DNA from: JBPRGH01 sp051418055
GTDB taxonomy: Bacteria; Bacteroidota; Bacteroidia; Cytophagales; Cyclobacteriaceae
Assembly (NCBI GenBank): GCA_051418055.1
Contig: JBPRGH010000007.1
Span: 124,001 to 188,000 of the forward strand
DNA: 64,000 nucleotides
Direction of reading: 5' to 3'
Both the position numbers and the translations under genes were made by a program. The number at the start of each line of letters is the position of its first letter. Position 1 is the first letter of the stretch. Positions 37,727 to 46,223 of the stretch are shown here, piece after piece. The notes beneath the pieces were generated by a model that saw nothing but the letters and a program-made list of their open reading frames with translations, was not told the DNA's origin and did no database searches.

Positions 37727-38518
37727 ATGAACAAACTATTTAAAAAATTCACCCGATATAAAAATTTGATTAACAGGGTCGGCAACTGGCCATATTATTT
37801 ATTAAGAAAAATATTCGGTTTTCATAATACCTTTACTTTTCATATTAAAAAATTCAGAAAAATTTCTGTGCCCCCTAAAATGCTTGGGCCATTTAAAGAA
37901 AACTTTTTTGATAAAATATATTTCCGCCATATTCCAAAGCAGGTTTTTAAAAAGAAATCTTCACCCATAATTATTGATATTGGAGCTAATGTTGGTTTTT
38001 TTTCCATGTCAGCATTTGCTCAATTTCCAAAAGCAAAAATTTATGCCTTTGAACCACATCCATTTTGTTTTCAGGTGCTAAGCAGCTACAAAAAAGATAA
38101 TCAGGATCTTAAGTGGAATATTTATAATAAAGCAGTTAGCGACAAAAACGAACCTATTACACTTAATACAAGCAGTATAGAAGCATTTGCTACTATGACC
38201 AGTACCTTCAAACATAAAACGATTCATGATAAAGTATTTACTGTTGATGCTATTCGTTTAGATTCTTTTATAAAAGAAGAACAAATAACAGAAATAGATT
38301 TTATAAAACTGGACTGTGAAGGCGCCGAATATTCAATCCTTTACTCCTTACCTGCAGAAACTTTTGATCATATAAAATCATTAGGAATTGAAACACACCG
38401 GGGAATGGAAGAAGATCAGAATATCTATTCTTTGAATAAATATTTCCAAAACCTGGGCTACTCCACTAAAATGGTGATCGAAACTGACTATGCCGGGTAT
38501 ATATGGGCATGGAGATAG
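37727..38518 (+). CDS. FkbM-family methyltransferase
   Basis: 263 residues. The SAM-binding motif IIIDIGANVGFFSM (about 85-98) and the FkbM segments IYAFEPHPFCFQVL and DFIKLDCEGAEYSIL are clear. The family O-methylates sugars or small molecules, often in surface-glycan synthesis; the substrate is not evident. The first 80 residues are basic and aromatic. Neighbours give no pathway. Confidence 0.85.
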   Translation: MNKLFKKFTRYKNLINRVGNWPYYLLRKIFGFHNTFTFHIKKFRKISVPPKMLGPFKENFFDKIYFRHIPKQVFKKKSSPIIIDIGANVGFFSMSAFAQFPKAKIYAFEPHPFCFQVLSSYKKDNQDLKWNIYNKAVSDKNEPITLNTSSIEAFATMTSTFKHKTIHDKVFTVDAIRLDSFIKEEQITEIDFIKLDCEGAEYSILYSLPAETFDHIKSLGIETHRGMEEDQNIYSLNKYFQNLGYSTKMVIETDYAGYIWAWR

Positions 38519-38569
38519 TTTTTAATAATGTCAGAAGAGTTCTAATATATCTCCTCACCTCCCATAATA

Positions 38570-39010
38570 CTATTCGTTCTCATCAGCATACCATTCTGCA
38601 TAGCAGGTAGCAGTTTCGCGTAATTGCATAGAATACAACTGAGGGTTACCGTCAAAATGTTTTTTAAGACGTGTAGCAAAATCGATCAGCAGATTTTCAC
38701 ATGTTGGCTGATAAGCAACACGAATCACTCTTGTTGATTCCGGCAATTCCGGAAAACGGGTATCGTTTTTCTTTAGCACCAGCATATGGTCAAAGGGTTC
38801 GATTATCTCCCTTTTAACAATTTCTTTCAGATCCTTAAAGTCCATTACCATCCCTAATGGTGAGTTATCCTTTTGTGTACTGGGGCGGCCTTTTAATGTT
38901 ACCTTCAGCTCGTAGGAATGGCCATGAATATTACTACACTTCCCATCATATTCAAATAGGCTGTGAGCCATCTCAAAGTTAAATTCCTTCGTAATTCGGA
39001 CAAGGTTCAT
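38570..39010 (-). CDS. queD: 6-pyruvoyl-tetrahydropterin synthase / 6-carboxytetrahydropterin synthase family
   Basis: 146 residues with all PTPS/QueD landmarks: zinc ligands H16, H29 and H31, catalytic C25 in GKCSNIHGHSYEL, and a C-terminal Glu in QLRETATCY. QueD makes 6-carboxy-5,6,7,8-tetrahydropterin from dihydroneopterin triphosphate for queuosine synthesis; a PTPS role in pterin cofactor synthesis is possible. No other que genes adjoin. Its promoter has a TAnnTTTG element and, upstream, a palindrome resembling the sites before the nos genes. Confidence 0.85.
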   Translation of the reverse strand: MNLVRITKEFNFEMAHSLFEYDGKCSNIHGHSYELKVTLKGRPSTQKDNSPLGMVMDFKDLKEIVKREIIEPFDHMLVLKKNDTRFPELPESTRVIRVAYQPTCENLLIDFATRLKKHFDGNPQLYSMQLRETATCYAEWYADENE

Positions 39011-39026
39011 AAATTGAAATTTACCG

Positions 39027-39070
39027 CAAAATTACTTACCCTTATTACCAGAGTGTATGATCAAAATCAC
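39027..39070 (-). promoter_or_regulatory. queD promoter with possible FNR/NnrR-type site
   Basis: TAATTTTG (39034 to 39027, minus strand) is a -7 element. The imperfect palindrome ATGAT-CAAA-ATCAC (39057-39070) is centred 29.5 bases upstream of its first base, the same distance as at the nos, cytochrome c and ric promoters. One arm base deviates, so this is weaker than those. Confidence 0.45.
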
Positions 39071-39095
39071 ATTGGAAAGTGACTTTAATTTTACT

Positions 39096-39103
39096 TATAT
39101 TTG
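39096..39103 (+). promoter_or_regulatory. -7 element of ogt (TATATTTG)
   Basis: Exact TAnnTTTG match ending 10 bases before the ogt ATG. The palindrome shared with queD lies 32.5 bases away here. Confidence 0.5.
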
Positions 39104-39113
39104 ATAAGCAACC

Positions 39114-39599
39114 ATGACTTCAATATATACTATTTCTTCCCCGGTTGGCCCACTGAAGATAACTGCAGAAGAAGATGCCATTTTAGCTGTAGACTTTACC
39201 CCAGAGTTAGCAAGTTCTGATCGGGATCTTTCTCCCGTGGTCTTACAATGTGCCAATGAACTGAAGGAATATTTTGATGGTCGCAGGAAAATATTCGAGG
39301 TGCCCCTGAAACTGGAAGGAACCGATTTTCAAAAAGCTGTATGGCAGGAGCTATTAAAAATTCCATATGGAAAAACCATCAGCTATGCACAATTATCTGT
39401 GAAACTTGGGGACCTGAAAGCTATTCGAGCCGTTGGAACTGCTAACGGGAAGAATAAAATCCCGGTTATCATCCCCTGTCATCGAGTGATCGGGAGTGAT
39501 GGGAATTTAACCGGTTATTCAGGAGGATTGGATAAAAAGAAATGGCTCCTGCAGCATGAAGGAGCCATTCCCGTTAATCAGCTTACGCTGCATCTTTAG
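39114..39599 (+). CDS. ogt: Methylated-DNA--protein-cysteine S-methyltransferase
   Basis: 161 residues. The active site PCHRVIGSDG holds the acceptor cysteine, and FQKAVWQELLKIPYGKTISYA with the following RAVGTANGKNKIP is the DNA-binding helix-turn-helix and arginine-finger region. The protein repairs O6-alkylguanine by suicidal transfer of the alkyl group. No Ada regulatory domain is present, so it is the Ogt type. Confidence 0.94.
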   Translation: MTSIYTISSPVGPLKITAEEDAILAVDFTPELASSDRDLSPVVLQCANELKEYFDGRRKIFEVPLKLEGTDFQKAVWQELLKIPYGKTISYAQLSVKLGDLKAIRAVGTANGKNKIPVIIPCHRVIGSDGNLTGYSGGLDKKKWLLQHEGAIPVNQLTLHL

Positions 39600-39726
39600 T
39601 ATTTACAAAATTTTAAATTTATACGACGGAAAGTCTCTTCTCATATACAAATTGTGATGATCCATAGAATTGCAAGCTGGGTTTTCACTCAAAAAGTTGC
39701 ATTTTTGAGGGCAGAAAATTATTCCT

Positions 39727-40587
39727 ATGGCTGAAAAGAAAAAATACGAGGATAATCCAAAAAGCATCAAGTTTTATGTAAAACGTTATCTGCAAAAGAA
39801 TAAGAAAAGATTCAAAAATAAAAAGGTAGTTGATTTTCCTGCCGGGAATGGTGTGACCTCACGAATATTAAATGAAATTGGGGCTATTCCGCTGGCTTAT
39901 GATCTTTTTCCGGAATATTTTGATGTGGAAGGTGTGGAGTGCCATCGTGCTAATATCTCAGAAGGTATTCCTTTAAAAGATAAAGAAGCTGATGCCCTAA
40001 TCTGCCAGGAAGGAATAGAACATTTTTCAGATCAGCTCAATTCGCTAAAAGAATTTAACCGAATCCTCAAGCCAAATGGGCTTTTATTAATTACTACCCC
40101 AAACTATTCAAACCTTCAGTCAAAAGTAAGTTATCTGCTTGGTGAAAGCGAACGCTTTAATTCAATGATGGCACCAAATGAGCTTGATAGCATCTGGATG
40201 TCTAAGCAGGATATAACCAATGAAGTTTATTATGGCCATATATTTCTTATTGGTATCCAAAAATTACGGGTACTTGCAAAACTTGCAGGATTCAGGATCA
40301 AAAAATATCATTTTACCCGCACACGCTCTACCTCTGTTATCTTTTTCCCTTTTCTTTATCCTTTCATCCTGCTGTCAAACTGGATAGCTTATCGCCATAA
40401 TATGAAAAAAAATAAAGATTTTGATGAAAAGACTAAGAAGCAGGTTTATGGCGAGATCTTCAAGCTGGCGATCAATCCAAGAATATTGATCGGCGGCTCT
40501 CTTATGGTTGAGTTTGAAAAAGAAAAAGAAGTATCGGAAGTTGGCAATGACCTTAAGAGTAAGCAGAAACAGTTTGGGACAACGTGA
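39727..40587 (+). CDS. Class I SAM-dependent methyltransferase
   Basis: 286 residues. Motif I is the variant VVDFPAGNG; motif post-I gives YDLFPEYFDV; EFNRILKPNGLLLITTPN is the post-motif region typical of Methyltransf_11. The C-terminal part has a hydrophobic stretch (STSVIFFPFLYPFILLSNWI) that may associate with the membrane. The substrate is unknown. A second methyltransferase follows in tandem, suggesting a shared pathway, perhaps lipid or glycan methylation. Confidence 0.82.
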   Translation: MAEKKKYEDNPKSIKFYVKRYLQKNKKRFKNKKVVDFPAGNGVTSRILNEIGAIPLAYDLFPEYFDVEGVECHRANISEGIPLKDKEADALICQEGIEHFSDQLNSLKEFNRILKPNGLLLITTPNYSNLQSKVSYLLGESERFNSMMAPNELDSIWMSKQDITNEVYYGHIFLIGIQKLRVLAKLAGFRIKKYHFTRTRSTSVIFFPFLYPFILLSNWIAYRHNMKKNKDFDEKTKKQVYGEIFKLAINPRILIGGSLMVEFEKEKEVSEVGNDLKSKQKQFGTT

Positions 40588-40643
40588 GGGTTAGATATTA
40601 GATTTAAGATATAAGATTTAAGATTTAAGATATTAGACATTAG
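40588..40643. repeat. Short spacer of degenerate AGATTTA heptamers
   Basis: The gap between the two methyltransferases consists almost wholly of near-repeats of TTAGAT/AGATTTAAGAT. It carries no visible promoter and looks like slippage-derived filler. Confidence 0.5.
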
Positions 40644-41336
40644 ATGGAAGAAATACAACCAATAGCAATGCCTGGGACGCACCAGAGCTTTATAAAATTT
40701 TTTAACAGGCAATCAGTTGATCCGAAAGCTAAGATCCTGGATGTAGGTGCGGGACATGGGGCATTTACCAAAAAATTGTATGATAAGGGATTTGAGATAC
40801 AGGCTTGTGACCTGGATCCAACCATTTTTCATTTTACGAAAGTTGAATGCAAGCAGGTAGATATTACAAAATCACTTCCTTACGAAGACAATTCTTTTGA
40901 TATTGTAATGGCTATAGAGGTCCTGGAGCATATTATTGATCATGAAAGGTTTTTCAGTGAAGTAAGCAGGATATTAAAACCCGGCGGAAGGTTCTTTGCC
41001 TCAACTCCAAATATGTTGTCCTTAAAATCAAGATCCCAGTATTTATTTAAAGGCTTCTTTCACAGCTTTGGGCCATTGGATATGACTAATTTTAATGGAA
41101 TGCAGCACGTTACTTCCCGCACATTGGACCAATATAATTATATCGCTGTAAAAAACGGATTCCACCCAGCCATCTATGACATTGATAAAAAACAACGTAC
41201 ATCTCAATGGCTATTGCTTTTAGTATATCCAATAATTTTTCTTAACAGAATTCTAAATAAAACTTCTCCCATCCATAACAGGAGAAAACTACTGATTGGA
41301 AGAATAATTTTCCTGAGTTTTAAAAATAAAAAATAA
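40644..41336 (+). CDS. Class I SAM-dependent methyltransferase
   Basis: 230 residues. Motif I is ILDVGAGHGAFTKKL, followed by IQACDLDPTIF and the FDIVMAIEVLEHI motif, then SRILKPGGRFFASTPN. A UbiG/Methyltransf_11-like enzyme with unknown substrate. The C-terminus has a membrane-like helix (WLLLLVYPIIFLNRIL), as in its upstream neighbour. Possibly co-transcribed with that gene. Confidence 0.85.
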   Translation: MEEIQPIAMPGTHQSFIKFFNRQSVDPKAKILDVGAGHGAFTKKLYDKGFEIQACDLDPTIFHFTKVECKQVDITKSLPYEDNSFDIVMAIEVLEHIIDHERFFSEVSRILKPGGRFFASTPNMLSLKSRSQYLFKGFFHSFGPLDMTNFNGMQHVTSRTLDQYNYIAVKNGFHPAIYDIDKKQRTSQWLLLLVYPIIFLNRILNKTSPIHNRRKLLIGRIIFLSFKNKK

Positions 41337-41359
41337 ACAGCAATTAAATTTTACATATT

Positions 41360-43054
41360 ATGAAAGCTATTCAAATATTTTTAATACTCTGCTTTGTATC
41401 CATTAATGTATTCGGGCAGCGTATTACAGGTCGTGACTTTGCAACGCGCTCTGAAGTAATGGCAGCAAATGGAATGGTAGCAACAAGTCATCCCCTTGCC
41501 ACTCAAATTGGTGTTGATATATTACAGAAAGGAGGCAGTGCAATTGATGCAGCAATAGCCGCTAATGCCGCCTTAGGATTAATGGAACCTACAGGTTCAG
41601 GTATTGGAGGAGATCTTTTTGCAATAGTATGGGATGCCAAAGAAAAAAAGCTTTACGGTTTAAATGCCAGCGGCCGTTCCCCAAAATCACTCACGCTTGA
41701 ATATTTCAGGGAACAGAATCTTGAGAAAATCCCTTCCCTGGGACCTCTCCCTGTAAGTGTTCCCGGTTGTGTGGATGGGTGGTTTGAGCTTCATGAAAAG
41801 TTTGGAAAATTATCTATGGAAGATATCCTTCAGCCGGCAATAACATATGCTGAAGAAGGTTTTCCTGTCCCTGAGCTAATTGCATATTATTTAAACAGGT
41901 CTGTGCCATATTATATAAGAAGGGGCTTTCCAAATATAGAAGAAGTATATACAATAAATGGTGAAGTACCTGATGCGGGAGAGATCTTTAAAAACCCACA
42001 GCTGGCCGGCACTTACAGAACACTTGCAAAGAAAGGCCGTGATGCTTTTTATAAAGGAGATATCGCAAAAACCATTGCAAATTTTATTCAGGAGCAGGGA
42101 GGATTTCTTTCATATGAAGATATGGCTACTCATGAATCTGAATGGGTAGAGCCGGTATCTGCTAATTACAGAGGGTATGATGTTTGGGAGCTTCCTCCAA
42201 ACGGCCAGGGAATTGCTGCCTTACAGATGCTTAATATATTGGAAGGATATAATTTTGACACCATCCCCTTTGGTAGCCCTGAGCACATTCATTTATTTAC
42301 CGAGGCTAAAAAGCTGGCTTTTGAAGACCGTGCAAAATATTATGCAGACCCTGCCTTTGCTAAGGTGCCGGTGCATGAGCTAATTTCTGAAGAGTATGCG
42401 GCTAAGAGAAGAGAATTGATCAATCCGAATTATGCAAGCAGAAATTATACGGCAGGAGAGATCAGCAAAGGTGAGACCATTTATATGACTGCTGCTGATA
42501 AAGAAGGGAATATGATCTCTCTTATCCAAAGTAATTACAGAGGTATGGGATCAGGGATGGTGCCTCCGGGATTAGGATTTATGCTTCAGGACCGTGGTGA
42601 GCTTTTTTCTTTTGAAGAAGGACACTTTAATGTTTATGAACCCGGTAAACGACCATTTCATACTATTATTCCCGCTTTTGTCACTAAAGATGGAAAGCCA
42701 TTCCTGAGCTTTGGTGTAATGGGCGGTGACTTCCAGCCACAGGGGCATGTACAGATTGTAATGAATATTGTTGATTTTGATATGGGCATACAGGAAGCAG
42801 GTGATGCTCCGCGTATTGATCATTCAGGTTCTTCCTCACCTACAGGCGAGGAGAAAGATCCTGGTGGTGGAGATTTACATCTTGAACATGGTTTTGAATA
42901 TGAAACCATACGTCGGCTGATGATGATGGGACATGATGTAGGTTATGCCCTTGGAGTTTTTGGAGGATATCAGGCAATTAAGTATGACGCCGAAAATGGT
43001 GTCTATATCGGAGCCTCTGAATCCAGGAAAGATGGCCAGGCATCCGGATATTAG
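41360..43054 (+). CDS. ggt: Gamma-glutamyltransferase (glutathione hydrolase-like)
   Basis: 564 residues, exported (signal ends NVFGQ). The N-terminal half has GGSAIDAAIAANAALGLMEP and GSGIGGDLFAIV. The autocatalytic cleavage Thr is T373 in GETIYMTAADKEGN, aligning with the conserved T of E. coli Ggt, and FMLQDRGELF follows. The proenzyme should split into two chains in the periplasm and hydrolyse or transfer gamma-glutamyl groups, for example from glutathione. The residues around T373 differ from the usual TTHxS, like YwrD-type members, so substrate preference may differ. Confidence 0.88.
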   Translation: MKAIQIFLILCFVSINVFGQRITGRDFATRSEVMAANGMVATSHPLATQIGVDILQKGGSAIDAAIAANAALGLMEPTGSGIGGDLFAIVWDAKEKKLYGLNASGRSPKSLTLEYFREQNLEKIPSLGPLPVSVPGCVDGWFELHEKFGKLSMEDILQPAITYAEEGFPVPELIAYYLNRSVPYYIRRGFPNIEEVYTINGEVPDAGEIFKNPQLAGTYRTLAKKGRDAFYKGDIAKTIANFIQEQGGFLSYEDMATHESEWVEPVSANYRGYDVWELPPNGQGIAALQMLNILEGYNFDTIPFGSPEHIHLFTEAKKLAFEDRAKYYADPAFAKVPVHELISEEYAAKRRELINPNYASRNYTAGEISKGETIYMTAADKEGNMISLIQSNYRGMGSGMVPPGLGFMLQDRGELFSFEEGHFNVYEPGKRPFHTIIPAFVTKDGKPFLSFGVMGGDFQPQGHVQIVMNIVDFDMGIQEAGDAPRIDHSGSSSPTGEEKDPGGGDLHLEHGFEYETIRRLMMMGHDVGYALGVFGGYQAIKYDAENGVYIGASESRKDGQASGY

Positions 43055-43068
43055 ATGTATCGAAATGT

Positions 43069-43107
43069 AAAAAAGGCGCTAAAAATCTAATTTTTAGCGC
43101 CTTTTTT
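43069..43107. terminator. Bidirectional terminator between ggt and the DUF4142 gene
   Basis: AAAAAAGGCGCTAAAAA (43069-43085) and TTTTTAGCGCCTTTTTT (43091-43107) form a perfect 17-bp stem with a five-base loop, serving both converging genes. Confidence 0.92.
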
Positions 43108-43129
43108 AGTAACAGAAATACTTCAATAG

Positions 43130-43705
43130 TTACTGAATATTCTGTTGTATCTGCTCAGCCCGCTGCTTATGGTCTTTTAATTTTGGCAGCGTCTGACCTA
43201 TCCAATCCTTTAATTCCTGGACTTCTACTTTATCCTGCATATTTTGAAATTTATCAATATCCTTATTATGTAAGTCAATTACCATCCCAATGTATTTGGA
43301 ATCAAATTCATTTCCAGATACATTCTGAAGCTCTTCAACTTTCTCCCTATGCTCCTCTTTCATCATCTCAGGAATATTAAAATCCAATTGTTGAGCAACA
43401 TTTTGAAGTTTATCATTTGCGTTTTTATGCTCCTCCACCAACTGCTGAGCAATATCTTTTACTTCCTCGTTTTGAGCTTTATCTGCTGCCAGTTGCCCGA
43501 GCTGGACCTCCAGCTTGCTACTACTAGTAGTATTAACCAAAAATTGATGCGTCTCATCCTCAACCTCAAGCGTAGCATCCTCTGCTCCCAATTCTTCTTC
43601 AAAAAGTGTATCTTCCTCTGCTTCTTCAGTTTGAGTACCTGTATCACACGAAAATATTATAAGGCACATCCCCAATAAGCTTGTTAATAAGAATAGCTTT
43701 TTCAT
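43130..43705 (-). CDS. DUF4142-domain lipoprotein
   Basis: 191 residues. Lipoprotein signal with LIIFSCDTG, then an acidic low-complexity linker (EEAEEDTLFEEELGAEDATL) and the DUF4142 helical domain (SKLEVQLGQLAADKAQNEEV, IAQQLVEEHKNANDKL). The domain is a ferritin-like four-helix bundle of unknown function, often linked with envelope stress. Monocistronic. Confidence 0.85.
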   Translation of the reverse strand: MKKLFLLTSLLGMCLIIFSCDTGTQTEEAEEDTLFEEELGAEDATLEVEDETHQFLVNTTSSSKLEVQLGQLAADKAQNEEVKDIAQQLVEEHKNANDKLQNVAQQLDFNIPEMMKEEHREKVEELQNVSGNEFDSKYIGMVIDLHNKDIDKFQNMQDKVEVQELKDWIGQTLPKLKDHKQRAEQIQQNIQ

Positions 43706-43863
43706 TTTATTAAATTTTAATTAACGATTATTGGAGTATAACCACAATTCTTTGTTTCTGTTCATATAATCGTTAGAATTTTTCCTGTAAATGCCTGTCT
43801 TCCCATTATTAAATTTCCGCAAAGAGATAGGAGCATTGTTAGATCTTTTTATTAAAGAAAGTC

Positions 43864-43871
43864 TAAATTTG
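43864..43871 (+). promoter_or_regulatory. -7 element (TAAATTTG) before the 43890 gene
   Basis: Exact TAnnTTTG match 18 bases before the ATG at 43890. Its position supports that start over an earlier ATG at 43791. Confidence 0.5.
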
Positions 43872-43889
43872 CAGATTAATTCAATATTA

Positions 43890-44348
43890 ATGAGAAGCAT
43901 TTTTTTATTCGCAGCTATTCTTTTATACATCCCTGTAGCAGGACAGGTATTAAATCTGGAAGAAATTGAATTTTCTGTTGAACATTATAAATCAGGTAAT
44001 TATAAGGATCAGCTTATCTCGCTAGGATTTTTGCTTACAGATGTAAAAAAAGAAGGTGAAAGTGGTTTATATGAAAAATGGACCAGAGAAAGTGATAGCC
44101 TCCAGGTTACAATTCAGTACAGTGATAGCTTTAAATTCACAAAATTAACAGTTTCCTCAACAGAACCGACCAATGATTCTTACCTTAAATCAATTCTTAA
44201 TGAAGTAACTAAAAGCTATAGTAAAAAAACAATTGACGATCAATCCTATTATTTAAATGAAGGAAAACCTGAATTAACTGTTCATGTGGTGAGTTTAGAA
44301 AAGAAAGACCCCACTGTGGAAGAAATAATATTTTTTAGGAAGTATTAA
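43890..44348 (+). CDS. Small secreted protein of unknown function
   Basis: 152 residues from the ATG at 43890, giving a signal peptide MRSIFLFAAILLYIPVAGQ. An upstream ATG at 43791 would place 33 residues before it and lies ahead of the predicted promoter, so it is rejected. The mature part is alpha/beta with no recognisable motif. It ends two bases before the YkuD-type gene and is probably co-transcribed with it. Confidence 0.65.
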   Translation: MRSIFLFAAILLYIPVAGQVLNLEEIEFSVEHYKSGNYKDQLISLGFLLTDVKKEGESGLYEKWTRESDSLQVTIQYSDSFKFTKLTVSSTEPTNDSYLKSILNEVTKSYSKKTIDDQSYYLNEGKPELTVHVVSLEKKDPTVEEIIFFRKY

Positions 44349-44350
44349 CT

Positions 44351-45193
44351 ATGAGGATCAAATCAATAATTTACAGTTCATTATTTTTATTTTTAATTTT
44401 TGCCTGTCAAAGCCAGGATCTCGAAAAAGAGGCTTCAAAGAAAGAAAAGGAAGAGGAAGAAGCTTTTCACAAGGATATCCCCTTAAGTGAATCTACACTG
44501 AAGGAGATAAATGATCCAAAACTTAAAGACCTGAAAAAAAAGCTTACACGCTATAATTTTGAAGATTCTACTCGTGTGCTTTATGACTCTCTCGGACTCT
44601 TTGACCTGGGTCTGGATTATAAAGTTTTTCGCTATGCCTTTATTGGTTTTTTGAATCTAAAACGTGAAGAAAAGATCAGTGAAAAAAACCTGCTCTCAAT
44701 TATCGACTTTACACAGTCAAGCTGCAACAAACGTTTTTATACTGTTGATCTGGATGACAGGGAGGTGATATTCAATACCTATGTCAGCCATGGACAGAGA
44801 ACAGGGGCCGATATGGCAAAAAAATTCAGTGATATCCCTGGCTCTTTTCAGAGCAGCATCGGCTTTTATGTAACCGCAGAAACTTATGTAGGGAGCAAAG
44901 GATATTCTTTACGGCTGGAAGGAACTGAAAAAGGCTATAATGAAAATATGAGGAGAAGAGCCGTAGTGATGCATGATGCAGATTATGTGAGTGAAGAATT
45001 TATTAAAACCTACGGAAGATTAGGCCGCAGCCAGGGGTGCCCGGCATTACCCAAAGAGATCTCAAAAGAAGTGATCGATACAATAAAAGATCAAACTGCA
45101 ATCTTTGCTTATTATAATGATCAAAAGTATATAAAAGCAAGTAATTACCTTAACCTTCAGAAGTTAATGGATAACTGGGAGGAGGAAGGGTAG
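44351..45193 (+). CDS. Murein L,D-transpeptidase catalytic-domain protein (YkuD_2 type), lipoprotein
   Basis: 280 residues with lipoprotein signal LFLFLIFACQSQ. The catalytic region has MHDADYVSEEF and GRSQGCPALP, in which the Cys is the nucleophile and the His sits in the VMHDA stretch. This domain family cross-links peptidoglycan stems or attaches proteins to them. FNTYVSHGQRTGADMAKKFS matches the family N-terminal part. It acts in the periplasm. Co-transcribed with the small secreted gene upstream. Confidence 0.85.
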   Translation: MRIKSIIYSSLFLFLIFACQSQDLEKEASKKEKEEEEAFHKDIPLSESTLKEINDPKLKDLKKKLTRYNFEDSTRVLYDSLGLFDLGLDYKVFRYAFIGFLNLKREEKISEKNLLSIIDFTQSSCNKRFYTVDLDDREVIFNTYVSHGQRTGADMAKKFSDIPGSFQSSIGFYVTAETYVGSKGYSLRLEGTEKGYNENMRRRAVVMHDADYVSEEFIKTYGRLGRSQGCPALPKEISKEVIDTIKDQTAIFAYYNDQKYIKASNYLNLQKLMDNWEEEG

Positions 45194-45288
45194 CTGATTT
45201 TAAAATCAAATCCAAATTATTTTAAGATATCCGGTATTAGACAATTTCCATATTTTTCTGTTATCCTACTGTTAATCAGTACTGGTAA

Positions 45289-45756
45289 ATGGATTACTTA
45301 GAACAGCTACGTATATTTTTAGATATCATTATCACCTCAGCATTATTAGCATTTGTAGGCTTTGAAAGAGAGACAGCTCATAAACCCGCCGGCTTGCGGA
45401 CAAATATGATTGTGGGTGGCGCCTCATGCCTAATAGTGTCCATTATTCCTGAACTTATTGGCTATGTGGGAAATGAAGGTTTTGGAGATATAATCCAAAC
45501 GGATCCGATCAGGGTTGTTGAAGCTATATTGGTCGGTATCGGTTTTATCGGCGCTGGTACGGTAATGAAATCCAGAGGTGACAATGAAATAACCGGATTA
45601 ACAACTGCGGCAACTATTTTATATTCATGTGGAATAGGAATAACAGTTGCTATCCATCTCTATGTGTTAGCTATCACCGTTACCATTTTAATTATTATTA
45701 TCAATTATTCCGTAAACCGATGGGCTCGTCATCTGGTAGAAAAGAAGGAACAGTAG
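45289..45756 (+). CDS. MgtC/SapB-family membrane protein
   Basis: 155 residues, four membrane segments, and the MgtC signature GFERETAHKPAGLRTNMIVG followed by GIGFIGAGTVM. It lacks the C-terminal ACT-like domain of pathogen MgtC, as is typical of environmental homologues. Members modulate membrane energy, magnesium and phosphate balance. The metal-transport cluster lies about 500 bases further on, on the other strand. Confidence 0.88.
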   Translation: MDYLEQLRIFLDIIITSALLAFVGFERETAHKPAGLRTNMIVGGASCLIVSIIPELIGYVGNEGFGDIIQTDPIRVVEAILVGIGFIGAGTVMKSRGDNEITGLTTAATILYSCGIGITVAIHLYVLAITVTILIIIINYSVNRWARHLVEKKEQ

Positions 45757-45832
45757 GTGGAGGTTGGACATCAGAAGTCCGAGGTCTGAAATTAAAAATC
45801 AGAAACCTTGCCAATTGCTGACTGCCAACTGC

Positions 45833-46165
45833 CTACTTTTCACTCCCGGTTACCTCAAAGGCAAAGGACTCTTTTTTATCTCTGATCTGCTGATAATATG
45901 AAAGCATATCGTGATCATGCTCCTCTTCAAATCTTTTTAAAGCTTTTTCAAACTTATCAGTGAGGTCGTTCATTGTATTAAGCTTATCCTCCTCATCTCG
46001 TGCATTATTATTCTTGAGGTCAGTGCCTATACTATCTATAATTTCATCAACTAGCTCATTAGATCTGTCATTGTAATCCTCAGCTTTCCAATTAGTCTCT
46101 ATTATATAACCTTTTGCTGCGTCTATAATTTTTCTGTTTAGTATTACTGATATCCCTGATTCCAT
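45833..46165 (-). CDS. Small cytosolic protein, unknown function
   Basis: 110 residues, acidic and highly charged, predicted helical, no signal or membrane segment. It starts MESGISVILNRKIIDAAKGY and ends in FAFEVTGSEK. Family not recognised. It is separated from the CDF genes by 58 bases on the same strand, downstream of them. The convergent gap to MgtC contains imperfect inverted words (GTAGGTGGAGGTTGG and CCAACTGCCTAC) that may aid termination. Confidence 0.55.
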   Translation of the reverse strand: MESGISVILNRKIIDAAKGYIIETNWKAEDYNDRSNELVDEIIDSIGTDLKNNNARDEEDKLNTMNDLTDKFEKALKRFEEEHDHDMLSYYQQIRDKKESFAFEVTGSEK

Positions 46166-46223
46166 ATTCTTCTCTTTTTCTTTTTACTATAACAAGGAAA
46201 ATACTTAATGAGTTATGAGTATT

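Noticed and set aside
43791..43889. Earlier ATG for the small secreted protein
   Set aside because: It lies upstream of the TAAATTTG promoter element and would hide the signal peptide.
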